From Bacteroidales bacterium (GTDB taxonomy: Bacteria; Bacteroidota; Bacteroidia; Bacteroidales; Marinilabiliaceae): a DNA stretch of 55,925 bases. Under the pieces are notes generated by a model, which ran no database searches, had not been told where the DNA came from, and worked only from the letters and a program-made list of their open reading frames with translations. Positions 1 to 8,096 of this stretch are shown piece after piece; the stretch's first letter is position 1; each line of letters begins with the position of its first letter. A program made the position numbers and the translations under genes. The stretch is from assembly GCA_003249255.1 (NCBI GenBank), contig QKJP01000071.1, forward strand, positions 1 to 55,925, given 5' to 3'.

Positions 1-124
1 CATGCTTGGTATATTTATTTTGACCTGAATTATGACGATATAGACGATCTTCTATATCATTTGTTTGACCACAATAATACTTTCCAGTGATCTTACTTTT
101 TAATATGTAAACAAAATACGACAT
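1..124 (-). CDS. GIY-YIG domain protein, N-terminal part (cut by window start)
   Basis: The minus strand reads from an ATG at 124 off the window start, giving 41 residues that begin MSYFVYILKSKITGKYYCGQT. The VYIL strand, the K-x-x-G turn and the Y-x-G-Q-T strand match the start of the GIY-YIG nuclease fold, with the usual Y-I-G replaced by Y-C-G. Small stand-alone GIY-YIG proteins of about 80-100 residues are common in Bacteroidota and often lie next to RNA genes. Their function is not settled; they are annotated as excinuclease-like or homing-endonuclease-like. It lies downstream of the tRNA operon terminator on the same strand. The catalytic Arg and Glu would be outside the window or near its edge, so activity cannot be judged. 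Confidence 0.75.
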   Translation of the reverse strand, partial: MSYFVYILKSKITGKYYCGQTNDIEDRLYRHNSGQNKYTKH

Positions 125-145
125 AGGACTTCTGGTTGGTTTATA

Positions 146-180
146 CAAAAAAAGCTTGCAAATCAATAGATTTGCAAGCT
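146..180 (-). terminator. Rho-independent terminator of the tRNA operon
   Basis: A perfect 12-bp stem (153-164 with 169-180, arms AGCTTGCAAATC and GATTTGCAAGCT, loop of four) is followed on the minus strand by a run of seven T. It sits directly after the last tRNA-Pro, so it ends the Ser-Pro-Pro transcript. Confidence 0.85.
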
Positions 181-186
181 CTTCTG

Positions 187-261
187 TCGGGGTACCAGGA
201 TTCGAACCTGGGACCCCCTGGTCCCAAACCAGGTGCGCTAACCGGACTGCGCTACACCCCG
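187..261 (-). tRNA. tRNA-Pro(UGG), second copy in the operon
   Basis: The minus strand folds as a complete 75-nt cloverleaf: CGGGGTG/TACCCCG acceptor stem, GCGC D stem, anticodon stem CCTGG/CCAGG around loop TTTGGGA (anticodon TGG), and T arm with TTCGAAT. The discriminator is A and CCA is not encoded. It is identical over all 75 nt to the copy at 309-383. Confidence 0.97.
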
Positions 262-308
262 AATCAAAACTAGGAATTCACCTAAACATGCTTTTTACTG
301 AAAATTTG

Positions 309-383
309 TCGGGGTACCAGGATTCGAACCTGGGACCCCCTGGTCCCAAACCAGGTGCGCTAACCGGACTGCGCTACACCCCG
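309..383 (-). tRNA. tRNA-Pro(UGG), first copy in the operon
   Basis: Identical in sequence to the tRNA at 187-261: anticodon TGG, the same D, anticodon and T stems, discriminator A, no encoded CCA. The 47-nt spacer between the copies is unrelated to the tRNA, so only the tRNA itself is duplicated or is kept identical by conversion. Confidence 0.97.
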
Positions 384-399
384 AAAATTCAATAAAAAG

Positions 400-486
400 C
401 GGAGGGAGGGGGATTCGAACCCCCGGTACGGTTACCCGTACGGCAGTTTAGCAAACTGCTGGTTTCAGCCACTCACCCATCCCTCC
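400..486 (-). tRNA. tRNA-Ser(GCU)
   Basis: An 87-nt class II tRNA on the minus strand. The acceptor stem is GGAGGGA paired with the CCTCCC end and G is the discriminator. The anticodon stem GCAGT/ACTGC surrounds loop TTGCTAA, giving anticodon GCT. A long variable arm (CGTACGG GTAA CCGTACCG) and a T loop TTCGAAT complete it. It is the first gene of the Ser-Pro-Pro operon, with 16 nt between it and the next tRNA. Confidence 0.96.
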
Positions 487-568
487 AATATGATTGTATT
501 ACAATACTTTAATACTTTTTCCAATCCAACACCCATCCTTTGACTTGTGTTTTTCGCGATTGCGATTG

Positions 569-599
569 CAAAAGTAGCAAAATGATTTTATCCCACAAA
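569..599 (-). promoter_or_regulatory. Promoter of the tRNA-Ser-Pro-Pro operon
   Basis: On the minus strand TTTG (599-596) is followed by exactly 19 nt and then TACTTTTG (576-569), a full match to the Bacteroidetes primary sigma consensus TTTG-N19-TAnnTTTG. Transcription should start near 562, about 75 nt before tRNA-Ser. A homologous element with the same -7 box lies ahead of the PqqD operon at 19651-19681. Confidence 0.8.
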
Positions 600-675
600 T
601 TTTTTTTCAAAAAAAAAGAAACATTTTTCACTCCTTCCCCTAGCCATCTAGCCTAACTATCTCATATCAACAGAA

Positions 676-706
676 ATAAAAAAGCTCCATACGGAGCTTT
701 TTTATT
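676..706. terminator. Bidirectional terminator after floA
   Basis: The stem AAGCTCC-atac-GGAGCTT has A-runs before it and T-runs after it on both strands. It abuts the floA stop codon (705-707), so it ends the 4951-705 operon on the minus strand. Confidence 0.85.
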
Positions 707-1700
707 ATTTATCACTTTCCTTTTTAGGATGTGGTTTTGTTGGGGGTTTAGAAATCGATTCTCTCATGGCGGTATCTGCTTCAATATTTTTATATTTCAC
801 GTAATCCATTACTCCAAGATTCCCACTTCTAAATGCCTCCGCCAAGGCTTTGGGCACTTCAGCTTCAGCTTCAATAACTTTTGCCCGTGCTTCTTGAGCT
901 TTGGCTTTCATTTCCTGCTCTAAGGCAACAGCCATTGCTCGACGTTCTTCAGCTTTCGCCTGAGCAATATTTTTATCAGCCTCGGCCTGATCCATTTGCA
1001 AGCCTGCACCAATATTCTTACCGATGTCAATATCCGCTATATCAATTGACAAAATTTCAAAAGCTGTTCCGGCATCCAATCCTTTCTCTAAAACTACTCT
1101 TGAAATAGAATCAGGATTCTCCAACACCTCTTTGTGTGATTTTGACGATCCAATTGACGAAACTATACCTTCTCCAACACGAGCAAGTACCGTTTCCTCT
1201 CCTGCACCACCAACTAACTGCCTGATACTGGCACGTACCGTTACGCGCGCTTTCGCAATTAACTGAATACCATCTTTTGCAACTGCAGTTACCGGAGGGG
1301 TATCAATCACTTTTGGATTTACCGACATCTGAACTGCCTCAAAAACATCACGCCCGGCCAAATCTATGGCTGATGCCATTTGAAAACTTAAATCCATATT
1401 TGCCTTAGCAGCGGATACCAATGCATGCACCACACTTTCAATGTGACCTCCGGCTAAAAAATGTGCTTCCAATTCATCGCGCTTAATACTTCTCAAATCA
1501 GCTTTATGCGCTATAATTAAAGCACGTACAATTACGCCGGGAGGTACTTTACGCACTCGCATTAAAACAAGTTGCACCAGAGAAATACGCACTCCCGACA
1601 CCAAAGCCGAAAACCACATTACAATTGGCACATAATACAAAAACAGGAACAGTAAAACTATCCCTCCTGCTATCAAAAAAATAGGCGCAAGATCATTCAT
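705..1700 (-). CDS. floA: Flotillin-like protein FloA
   Basis: Codes for 331 residues matching the bacterial flotillin-like FloA family (UPF0365), membrane-anchored scaffold proteins proposed to organise functional membrane microdomains. It has an N-terminal hydrophobic segment (about residues 6-35), a SPFH/PHB-like domain with the family signature around [17 protein letters not shown], and an Ala/Glu/Lys-rich coiled coil (about 230-290). The start is placed at the ATG at 1700 (MNDLAPIF) because family members begin just before the membrane segment; an in-frame start eight codons upstream lies deeper inside nfeD. The chosen start overlaps the nfeD stop by 8 nt, indicating translational coupling. 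The NfeD-FloA pairing is typical and supports both calls. Confidence 0.93.
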   Translation of the reverse strand: MNDLAPIFLIAGGIVLLFLFLYYVPIVMWFSALVSGVRISLVQLVLMRVRKVPPGVIVRALIIAHKADLRSIKRDELEAHFLAGGHIESVVHALVSAAKANMDLSFQMASAIDLAGRDVFEAVQMSVNPKVIDTPPVTAVAKDGIQLIAKARVTVRASIRQLVGGAGEETVLARVGEGIVSSIGSSKSHKEVLENPDSISRVVLEKGLDAGTAFEILSIDIADIDIGKNIGAGLQMDQAEADKNIAQAKAEERRAMAVALEQEMKAKAQEARAKVIEAEAEVPKALAEAFRSGNLGVMDYVKYKNIEADTAMRESISKPPTKPHPKKESDK

Positions 1701-2172
1701 TTGATTCAATTTTAGGTTTAACAATTATATAAGTTTTATATACTTTCTGCACAATCACTTCTTTTTTGGGGTCCACAAATTGCCCAGGACAACGTCCTTC
1801 TACCATCTCATTCCCTACTCTCACCTTTCCTACCGGATTCAAGCGAGTAACAGTTAAACCTTCCTGTCCAACCTTTATGAGCGAGTCCTCTACTGTTTCT
1901 ACTTGAGATCTTATGGTTGAATCCAATGCTAAAGCTTTCCACGAACCGGATTTCAAAGACCAAACCAAACCAAGCAAACTGACCACTAAAGTAGAAACCA
2001 GCGTAACATTACCGGCAACAGATCCCAAAGAATAATATGATAAATAAATCCCACCTGCACAAAACAATAGCCCAAGTATCCCGGCAACCGTAACTCCAGG
2101 AATCACAAAAAGCTCCAATAGAATCAGAAGGAGTCCTATTAAAATTATTAATACAATCACTAAAATCGACAT
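1693..2172 (-). CDS. NfeD family membrane protein (short form)
   Basis: Codes for 159 residues. Two or three hydrophobic segments occupy about residues 1-75 (a Leu/Ile-rich first helix, then a Gly-rich [18 protein letters not shown] stretch), and a C-terminal OB-fold-like domain of about 55 residues follows ([20 protein letters not shown] and onwards). This is the short NfeD type without the ClpP-like serine protease domain. NfeD proteins are partners of flotillin/stomatin-type SPFH proteins, and floA overlaps this gene's 3' end. clpS ends 3 nt upstream of its start, so the genes are probably one transcript. Confidence 0.9.
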   Translation of the reverse strand: MSILVIVLIILIGLLLILLELFVIPGVTVAGILGLLFCAGGIYLSYYSLGSVAGNVTLVSTLVVSLLGLVWSLKSGSWKALALDSTIRSQVETVEDSLIKVGQEGLTVTRLNPVGKVRVGNEMVEGRCPGQFVDPKKEVIVQKVYKTYIIVKPKIESNE

Positions 2173-2175
2173 AAG

Positions 2176-2448
2176 CTAATCTATTGTAACCGTTAGACCT
2201 TCACTAAACATTAATTCCTTTAATTTATTCATTTCTTTAAAAGAACCACTTTTAATGTGACATTTCCCTTTATAATGAGCCAACATTGCACACTGCTCTG
2301 CCTGTACCAAATTATGCTCACAAACCTCACAAAGCACATCAACAACATGATCAAAAGTATTTACATCATCATTATGCAATATCAAATGATTCTCACGATC
2401 TCTCTGCTCCAATACTTTTTCTCTTTTCTCTTTTTCAGTCTGTATCAT
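2176..2448 (-). CDS. clpS: ClpS adaptor of the Clp protease
   Basis: Codes for 90 residues. ClpS binds N-degron substrates and the N-terminal domain of ClpA/ClpC and hands substrates to ClpP. The signature is visible: LILHNDDVNTFDHVVDVL (family pattern L-x-N-D-D-x-x-T followed by a V-x-x-V-L helix), then a helix with QAEQCAMLAHYKGK (family A-x-x-x-M-x-x-V-H-x-x-G, with V replaced by A), and the closing strand KEMNKLKELMFSEGLTVTID. A charged, disordered N-terminus of about 20 residues fits the family. It lies 16 nt after the TPR/PD40/SPOR gene and 3 nt before nfeD in one minus-strand operon. Confidence 0.93.
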   Translation of the reverse strand: MIQTEKEKREKVLEQRDRENHLILHNDDVNTFDHVVDVLCEVCEHNLVQAEQCAMLAHYKGKCHIKSGSFKEMNKLKELMFSEGLTVTID

Positions 2449-2464
2449 TTTTCTAAAACATTAT

Positions 2465-4951
2465 CTATTTTTTCATTTCATCGGTTAGATTAACTTGCTT
2501 ACCATCCTTAAACACCACTACGAAAGCCCCGGCAAAACCAGCAGCTTGCACTACAGATACTTGAGTCTCAGCCTCAGTATAACTTGCATATTCACCTGCA
2601 AAATACTTTGTTAAGCCCTTGGCCGGTATAAAAACCTCTGAAATTGGCGGAATGGCACTCAAAGCCTCTTCATTAGGCTTATTTCTAAACACACCAATTT
2701 GAACTTTAAAAATCAAATCACTTGCCACTTCCGCATCTGCCGGAGATTTTCCCTCAACTACTTTTTCCGGTATTGGTTGAGCAACATCCTCATTTAACTC
2801 TTCATGTTCTTCTTTCCCCTGCTCTAACTCCACCGTCTCTTGCTCTAAAACTATTCCACCTTGCTCCTCTAAATTTAGATAAGCAAACAAACCATCTTCT
2901 TGCTCTGAAACACCTTTCTTCTTTAACCCACCTGCCCTTTCATAACGCTCATCATTAAAGTATTGATCCTGACCAATCATTTCTGTTGCTGATCGATAAT
3001 AGGCATTGGCTTTTTCGCGATAGGCATTTAAAAAAGATAAATCACGCTTGGGGCTAGATAACTCCAACTCATTGAACTTATCAGTGTAAACCGCATATTT
3101 TTTATCCATGGAAAAATGATAAAGTTTCAAAGCATCAAGTCTATATTTTCGCGACAATTCAATTAATCCTTCAGCTTCTGATGTTTCTTCCGGCTCAACT
3201 TCATCCTTTTTTCGAAATGGGGAAGATACAACGGGCACCGACTGTTCTTCTACCTTTGCCGATTGCTCAAGTAAGCTGGACGACTCTAAACTTAAAACAT
3301 GTCCCCACACAAAAAGAGAATCAGCTAACTTCAATTTCTCAATTTCACCGGCTGAAAACAGTTTTTCATACATCAACTCCAACTCTGCAAATTGCTGCTC
3401 AAACTTCTCATCCGTGTAATAGGTCAAAGTTTTAGGTATTAAGTCCTTATAAGATTCAACTTTCGAATCAGGCTCCACAACCACTTGACTTGAAGGCAAA
3501 TACTGCCCGGCATCCACCAATTCATCAATCTTTTTTTGTTCTGTTCTTCGTGCGATAAAAAATTGATTTTCGATTTTACCATCCAAACTATAAACTTGCT
3601 TCTCGAGCTTCAAAATCTCATTCACCAACTCTGATCGCTGTGTTTCTGAATTTGTTAGAGCATACAAACGTCGCTTATCGCCCATTTCTTTGGATAAACT
3701 ATCTTTTTGCAGCTGTAATGTCATTCCTCCTTCAAAAGCGTCTTTTGCACTCCTTGAATTAAAATGGCTCAGATCAGTATAAGTAATTGTATCATTAACC
3801 ACAAAGGTAAATGCTACATCAGAATCAAGTGCATTAGCCAGAAGCTTATTCTCAGCAGGCGCTTGTTTATCTAACCTCATTTTTTCAGTCAACAACAATT
3901 GAGCCTCCTGAACAACTTGATTCATATCTGTTACTAAGCTTTTTACAACACCATCATTCCACGACAACTGATATACTATCCAATCATCACCATTGGTTTC
4001 TCGGTTTGATGCAAACCAAGCCACAGAATTAAATTCATCAGTCACAAACAACAGATCATCGGCAGGGGAATTAAAAGGAATACCCATATTTACAGGCTCA
4101 GAAAAAACTTTTTTTTCAGCGTCATATATACTTTTATAAATATCATATCCCCCCATTCCTCCTTCTCTATCAGAAGAAAAATAAAGCGTTAAACCATCTA
4201 ACAATAGAAAAGGAAATTTATCATTTTTATCCGAATTAATTCCGGCCAATTGAACCCCCTCTCCCCAACCATCAATCAACTTCTCCATTTTATAGAGATC
4301 ATTTTCCTTTTCAGGATCCACATTCAATGAATAATAAACTTCATCACCTCTTTCGGTCAAATACAAAACATCGGTTGGTTCAATTCCGGACTCAAAGAAG
4401 TCACGATTATACATCACCTGCCCAACATCTTTAGAGGGGCGATAATAAGTTAATAAGTGATTATACTTAACCGTATCTCTTGATAAAATCTCCAATGAAT
4501 AAATCTTTGCCGAAAGTGTCTTTCCGGTTTTACACTCTTCTAAATACAATTGAGCTTTAACCTTAAGGCTATCATCATTCGAAAACTGCAAAAACTTACT
4601 AAACTGCCTTATGGCTTCCTCAAAATTATACCGTAGTTGATACGCTCTCCCTAAATAAAATCCAACATTACGATTGGCATTTTTAACAGATGCATATTTT
4701 AATCGCCGAACCGCCTGGGGTATGTCTTTATTATTCTCCAATAGACAGGCTCCATAATAAAAGCTATAGGTTGCATTGCTACTAAACTTGCTCAATAAAT
4801 ACTCATACGCTTTTTCAGCCGACAAATAATCACCTTCATTAAACAATGAATAGGCCTCAACCGAAGTGTAAGAATCCTGACTTTGAGCCATCAACACTCC
4901 TCCAACCAAGTTAAAACACACAAACAAAAACTTTCGCAACGACAAAATCAT
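2465..4951 (-). CDS. Exported TPR / PD40 propeller / SPOR domain protein
   Basis: Codes for 828 residues. Order: signal peptide (about 1-24, MILSLRKFLFVCFNLVGGVLMAQSQ), TPR-type helical repeats (about 25-145), PD40/WD40-like beta-propeller repeats (about 180-340, including LTLYFSSDREGGMGGYDIY), a long charged coiled-coil region rich in Glu, Lys and Gln (about 350-720), and a C-terminal SPOR-like domain (about 745-828, FKVQIGVFRNKPNE). TPR plus PD40 is the front half of PorE-type envelope proteins of the T9SS, but the OmpA domain expected there is absent and a SPOR domain takes its place. SPOR domains bind glycan strands lacking stem peptides. A periplasmic, peptidoglycan-binding role is inferred. 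The ATG at 4951 is preferred over a GTG two codons earlier. First gene of the operon to floA. Confidence 0.8.
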   Translation of the reverse strand: MILSLRKFLFVCFNLVGGVLMAQSQDSYTSVEAYSLFNEGDYLSAEKAYEYLLSKFSSNATYSFYYGACLLENNKDIPQAVRRLKYASVKNANRNVGFYLGRAYQLRYNFEEAIRQFSKFLQFSNDDSLKVKAQLYLEECKTGKTLSAKIYSLEILSRDTVKYNHLLTYYRPSKDVGQVMYNRDFFESGIEPTDVLYLTERGDEVYYSLNVDPEKENDLYKMEKLIDGWGEGVQLAGINSDKNDKFPFLLLDGLTLYFSSDREGGMGGYDIYKSIYDAEKKVFSEPVNMGIPFNSPADDLLFVTDEFNSVAWFASNRETNGDDWIVYQLSWNDGVVKSLVTDMNQVVQEAQLLLTEKMRLDKQAPAENKLLANALDSDVAFTFVVNDTITYTDLSHFNSRSAKDAFEGGMTLQLQKDSLSKEMGDKRRLYALTNSETQRSELVNEILKLEKQVYSLDGKIENQFFIARRTEQKKIDELVDAGQYLPSSQVVVEPDSKVESYKDLIPKTLTYYTDEKFEQQFAELELMYEKLFSAGEIEKLKLADSLFVWGHVLSLESSSLLEQSAKVEEQSVPVVSSPFRKKDEVEPEETSEAEGLIELSRKYRLDALKLYHFSMDKKYAVYTDKFNELELSSPKRDLSFLNAYREKANAYYRSATEMIGQDQYFNDERYERAGGLKKKGVSEQEDGLFAYLNLEEQGGIVLEQETVELEQGKEEHEELNEDVAQPIPEKVVEGKSPADAEVASDLIFKVQIGVFRNKPNEEALSAIPPISEVFIPAKGLTKYFAGEYASYTEAETQVSVVQAAGFAGAFVVVFKDGKQVNLTDEMKK

Positions 4952-5193
4952 GAACACTAAAATTTTAAAACGAATAAACTATAACTTACCCAATTTGATG
5001 CAAGTAAAACAAACCTAATAAAAAAAAATCAGCTTCCCCATTTTACAAATATCCAAATTTACACTTGTCTATTTTTAAATCTCTCAAGCACACCAATATC
5101 AAGAAAAATCACAATCCATAAATACCACAATCCCTCATCAAATGTTAATAACTTTTGAACTATGCCGTAAGTAATTCGTTCCTAAAATTAAAT

Positions 5194-5201
5194 TATATTT
5201 G
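5194..5201 (+). promoter_or_regulatory. Probable -7 box upstream of bcp
   Basis: TATATTTG fits the TAnnTTTG -7 consensus and ends 22 nt before the chosen bcp ATG. No clear TTTG -33 element is found at the usual distance, so the call is moderate. It supports the start at 5224 rather than a TTG at 5155, which would lie upstream of the transcript. Confidence 0.5.
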
Positions 5202-5223
5202 TAATCCTTTAATTCATATCAAT

Positions 5224-5688
5224 ATGGCACTATTAAAAGAAGGTGACAAAGCGCCTGAATTTAACGGCATCAATCAAGATGGAAAGAGCATTAAACTATC
5301 TGATTACGCCGGCAAAAAGGTAATCCTTTACTTTTACCCGAAAGATAATACTCCAGGTTGCACAGCGGAATCTTGCAATCTGAATGAAAACCTGGATGAC
5401 ATTAACAATAAAGGATTTGAAGTCATTGGCGTTAGCCCTGATAGCGAAGCTTCTCACCAAAAATTCATCTCAAAACACGGATTCAAATTCGACTTAATTG
5501 CCGATACTGAAAAAGTAATATTGGAACAATATAATGCCTGGGGAGAAAAAAAAATGTATGGAAAAACATACATGGGGGTCTTACGAAAAACTTTCATCAT
5601 CGATGAAGAAGGAACTATTGTGAAAATTTTCACCAAAGTCAATACCAAAGACCACACCAATCAGATCTTCACAGACCTGGAATTATAA
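5224..5688 (+). CDS. bcp: Thioredoxin-dependent peroxiredoxin, BCP type
   Basis: Codes for 154 residues of the BCP/PrxQ family, which reduces hydrogen peroxide and organic hydroperoxides in the cytoplasm using thioredoxin. The motif PKDNTPGCTAESCN carries the peroxidatic Cys after T-P-G and a resolving Cys five residues later, as in PrxQ proteins with an intramolecular disulfide. The conserved Arg is in the VLRKTFIID strand. The start at 5224 (MALLKEGDKAPEF) matches the family N-terminus; an upstream in-frame TTG adds 23 residues with no family counterpart. recA starts 38 nt downstream on the same strand with no terminator between, so a bcp-recA transcript is possible. Confidence 0.95.
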   Translation: MALLKEGDKAPEFNGINQDGKSIKLSDYAGKKVILYFYPKDNTPGCTAESCNLNENLDDINNKGFEVIGVSPDSEASHQKFISKHGFKFDLIADTEKVILEQYNAWGEKKMYGKTYMGVLRKTFIIDEEGTIVKIFTKVNTKDHTNQIFTDLEL

Positions 5689-5726
5689 AAAATTAAACAA
5701 AGACAATTAAGAAATAACAAATACCA

Positions 5727-6740
5727 ATGGCAGACAAAAAAGAAAGCAATGTAAACCAGGAAAAACTGAAAGCACTTCAGTTGACTATGGATAAAATTGA
5801 CAAAACTTATGGCAAAGGAACCATCATGAAGATGAATGACAGTGCTGTAGAAGACATTCCGGTTATCCCATCGGGTTCCATAGCACTTGACATGGCTCTT
5901 GGAGTTGGAGGTTACCCAAGAGGACGTATTATTGAAATATACGGCCCGGAATCATCCGGAAAAACCACATTAGCCATTCATGCCATTGCAGAAGCCCAAA
6001 AACTTGGTGGAATCGCTGCTTTTATCGATGCTGAACACGCCTTTGACAGATTCTACGCAGAGAAATTAGATGTTGATTTAGAAAACCTTTTAATTTCGCA
6101 ACCAGACAATGGTGAGCAAGCGCTAGAAATAGCAGACCAATTAATTCGTTCATCAGCTATTGACATCATTGTAATTGACTCTGTTGCTGCCCTTACACCC
6201 AAAGCTGAAATTGAAGGCGACATGGGTGATTCCAAAGTTGGACTACAGGCACGCCTCATGTCTCAAGCTTTAAGAAAATTAACTTCGACCATTAGCAGAA
6301 CGAATACAACGTGTATTTTCATCAACCAATTGCGCGAGAAGATTGGTGTTATGTTTGGAAATCCGGAAACAACTACCGGAGGAAACGCATTAAAATTCTA
6401 CTCCTCAATCAGACTCGACATCAGAAAAGCCGCACAAATTAAAGATGGTGAAAACATTGTTGGTAACTTAACAAAGGTAAAAGTCGTTAAGAACAAAGTT
6501 GCTCCTCCATTTAAAAAGGCTGAATTCGAAATTCGCTACGGAGAAGGTATCTCGCGCATTGGCGAAGTTTTAGACCTTGGAGTTGAATTAGAAATCATTA
6601 AGAAAAGTGGTTCATGGTTTAGTTATGGCGAAACTAAACTAGGCCAAGGAAGGGAAGCGGTGAAAGAAGTCATCAAAGACAACCCTGAACTTTGTGAAGA
6701 AATTGAAGTTAAAATCATGGATGCCATCAAGCAAGTATAA
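5727..6740 (+). CDS. recA: Recombinase RecA
   Basis: Codes for 337 residues of RecA, the ATP-dependent strand-exchange protein that also triggers LexA autocleavage where LexA is present. Walker A is GPESSGKTT (about residue 70), followed by the catalytic Glu region IDAEHAFD, Walker [11 protein letters not shown], the loop L1/L2 regions ([22 protein letters not shown] and [17 protein letters not shown]) and INQLREKIG. The C-terminal domain is present and the acidic tail is short compared with the E. coli protein. No SOS-box-like operator was recognised upstream. A strong terminator follows within 5 nt. Confidence 0.98.
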   Translation: MADKKESNVNQEKLKALQLTMDKIDKTYGKGTIMKMNDSAVEDIPVIPSGSIALDMALGVGGYPRGRIIEIYGPESSGKTTLAIHAIAEAQKLGGIAAFIDAEHAFDRFYAEKLDVDLENLLISQPDNGEQALEIADQLIRSSAIDIIVIDSVAALTPKAEIEGDMGDSKVGLQARLMSQALRKLTSTISRTNTTCIFINQLREKIGVMFGNPETTTGGNALKFYSSIRLDIRKAAQIKDGENIVGNLTKVKVVKNKVAPPFKKAEFEIRYGEGISRIGEVLDLGVELEIIKKSGSWFSYGETKLGQGREAVKEVIKDNPELCEEIEVKIMDAIKQV

Positions 6741-6742
6741 CA

Positions 6743-6777
6743 AAAATGCCCGGTAAGTTACCGGGCATTTCTTTTTT
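6743..6777. terminator. Bidirectional terminator between recA and a convergent gene
   Basis: The stem AAATGCCCGGTA/TACCGGGCATTT has a tiny loop and is followed by CTTTTTT on the plus strand and, reading the other way, by an A/T-rich tract. It separates recA from the minus-strand gene ending at 6791. Confidence 0.88.
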
Positions 6778-6790
6778 CCATATTAAATGC

Positions 6791-7291
6791 TTATTCAACA
6801 GAAGAAGCCTGTAAAAAATCGTTCTGCATTTCTTTTAATACTTCTCTAACACCTTTTGACACCTTAACCCTATTTACAGGGTTATTACAATAATCCAATA
6901 AGGCTTCTAAGCCCAACTGATCTATCTGATGCTTTTCACCTACGTGATTAAAACTCTCTATTACAGCCATCGCACAACACACCTTGTACAAATCCATGAC
7001 TGCGATTTCTTTAGCATCTTCCAACCGCTCTGTTAACACTCTATCCACCTGAATCATTTTGGGACTCCCTTTAGCCCACCTGAGAACAAACTCTAAAGCA
7101 TCATCTCTGGTAGTATTTTTCTTTTCATTTGGTGTTCCGGTTAAATAATAACAACAATCTAACACGACATCTTCGACTTTCTCATACTGCTCAGGACCAC
7201 TTAAGTCTACACTTCTCAATTCTGAAAAATTTTGCCCAGACACAGTCATAATCCCTAACCCAAAGAATAAAACCACAACGAATTGTTTCAT
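6791..7291 (-). CDS. Secreted protein of unknown function
   Basis: Codes for 166 residues. I do not recognise a family. A signal peptide is clear (MKQFVVVLFFGLGIMTVSGQ), and the mature part is mostly helical with DCCYYLTGTP near residue 45, a W-A-K-G-S-P turn and a second Cys pair (YKVCCAMAVIESF) near residue 110. The paired cysteines could form disulfides in the periplasm. The start at 7291 is chosen because it directly precedes the signal peptide; nine further codons upstream are open but spoil it. It converges on recA and has no same-strand neighbour close enough for an operon. Confidence 0.7.
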   Translation of the reverse strand: MKQFVVVLFFGLGIMTVSGQNFSELRSVDLSGPEQYEKVEDVVLDCCYYLTGTPNEKKNTTRDDALEFVLRWAKGSPKMIQVDRVLTERLEDAKEIAVMDLYKVCCAMAVIESFNHVGEKHQIDQLGLEALLDYCNNPVNRVKVSKGVREVLKEMQNDFLQASSVE

Positions 7292-7424
7292 ATCATATAA
7301 TTTTATCAACATTTGCATATACTGAAGTCAAAAACAAATGAATCAACAACTTTGATTAAAAAACACCTCAGCTTGATAAAATTAACTTTTTTTTAAACAA
7401 AAGAAACTTGACACACATTTTCTT

Positions 7425-7813
7425 TCACAGTTTCAACAACTTATAGCAATTAAACATGACATGATTGCAAATATTCATCAGGTTATTATATCTCAGCCCC
7501 AAATGAAACCTAATCAACAAGCCTCCGTTGCCTCCTGATAAAAAAGGTAAGAACAAAAATTCAAACATAAATCCCCAATAAAGGAACCAATAATAATCTG
7601 ACCTCTCCCCTAACAAAACACCACAAAGAATTAAAACAACTCCAACAACTAAGAAATTCAATTCTCCTCCAATCTGATATTTACCCTTTCGAATACCAAC
7701 AATTAAATACAACGCCTTTTAAGTACCCCTAAAAAACAAGCAAGGGCACCAAACCATCCATACCTAAAAACTTCATAATTAGAGTAAATACTATTAAAAT
7801 ACCATCCATACAT
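7425..7813 (-). pseudogene. Possible frameshifted small membrane protein gene
   Basis: The frame ending at 7425 encodes a hydrophobic segment (LVVGVVLILCGVLLGER and WFLYWGFMFEFLFLPF) but has only a weak TTG start at 7712. A second frame from an ATG at 7813 reads YGWFGALACFLGVLK and then stops at about 7720. A one-base change in the AAAA run there would join the two frames as ...FLGVLK-K-ALYLIVGIRKGKYQIGG..., a sensible two- to three-helix membrane protein of about 130 residues. This is inference; the region could also be non-coding. Elsewhere in 7292-8096 I see only the helicase promoter and leader. Confidence 0.3.
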
Positions 7814-7976
7814 AACAACACCTTATGCACGATCATAACATCCAATTTTCAACAGAACTTTTTTAAAGCAAGTCACCATCCTAAGTTCTCGTACTATTTG
7901 GATACCTTAACATTAATTAACCAAAACATATTTACAAGTTTAAGCTATTTCAAGCCTAAGTTTAAAAATATGAAGC

Positions 7977-7984
7977 TATCTTTG
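7977..7984 (+). promoter_or_regulatory. Probable -7 box of the DEAD-box helicase gene
   Basis: TATCTTTG matches TAnnTTTG. It implies a leader of roughly 105 nt before the ATG at 8097. Long leaders are common for cold-shock-type helicases. No perfect TTTG -33 partner was found at 17-23 nt. Confidence 0.5.
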
Positions 7985-8096
7985 CGCCTTCAAAATAGAA
8001 ACAGACCACTCCGGTCACATTCTACAGATGTAATTTAAAGCAATTCGATTTAGGGATTCTGGCAAGAAAGTGGAGATGGGTGGTAAAAACAATTTT

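Noticed and set aside
156-395. 79-residue plus-strand reading frame
   Set aside because: It runs antisense through two tRNA-Pro genes; the repeated VPGFEPGTPW-like segments are translations of the tRNAs.
5155-5223. N-terminal extension of Bcp from TTG at 5155
   Set aside because: The added 23 residues have no family counterpart and the likely promoter -7 box (5194-5201) lies inside them.
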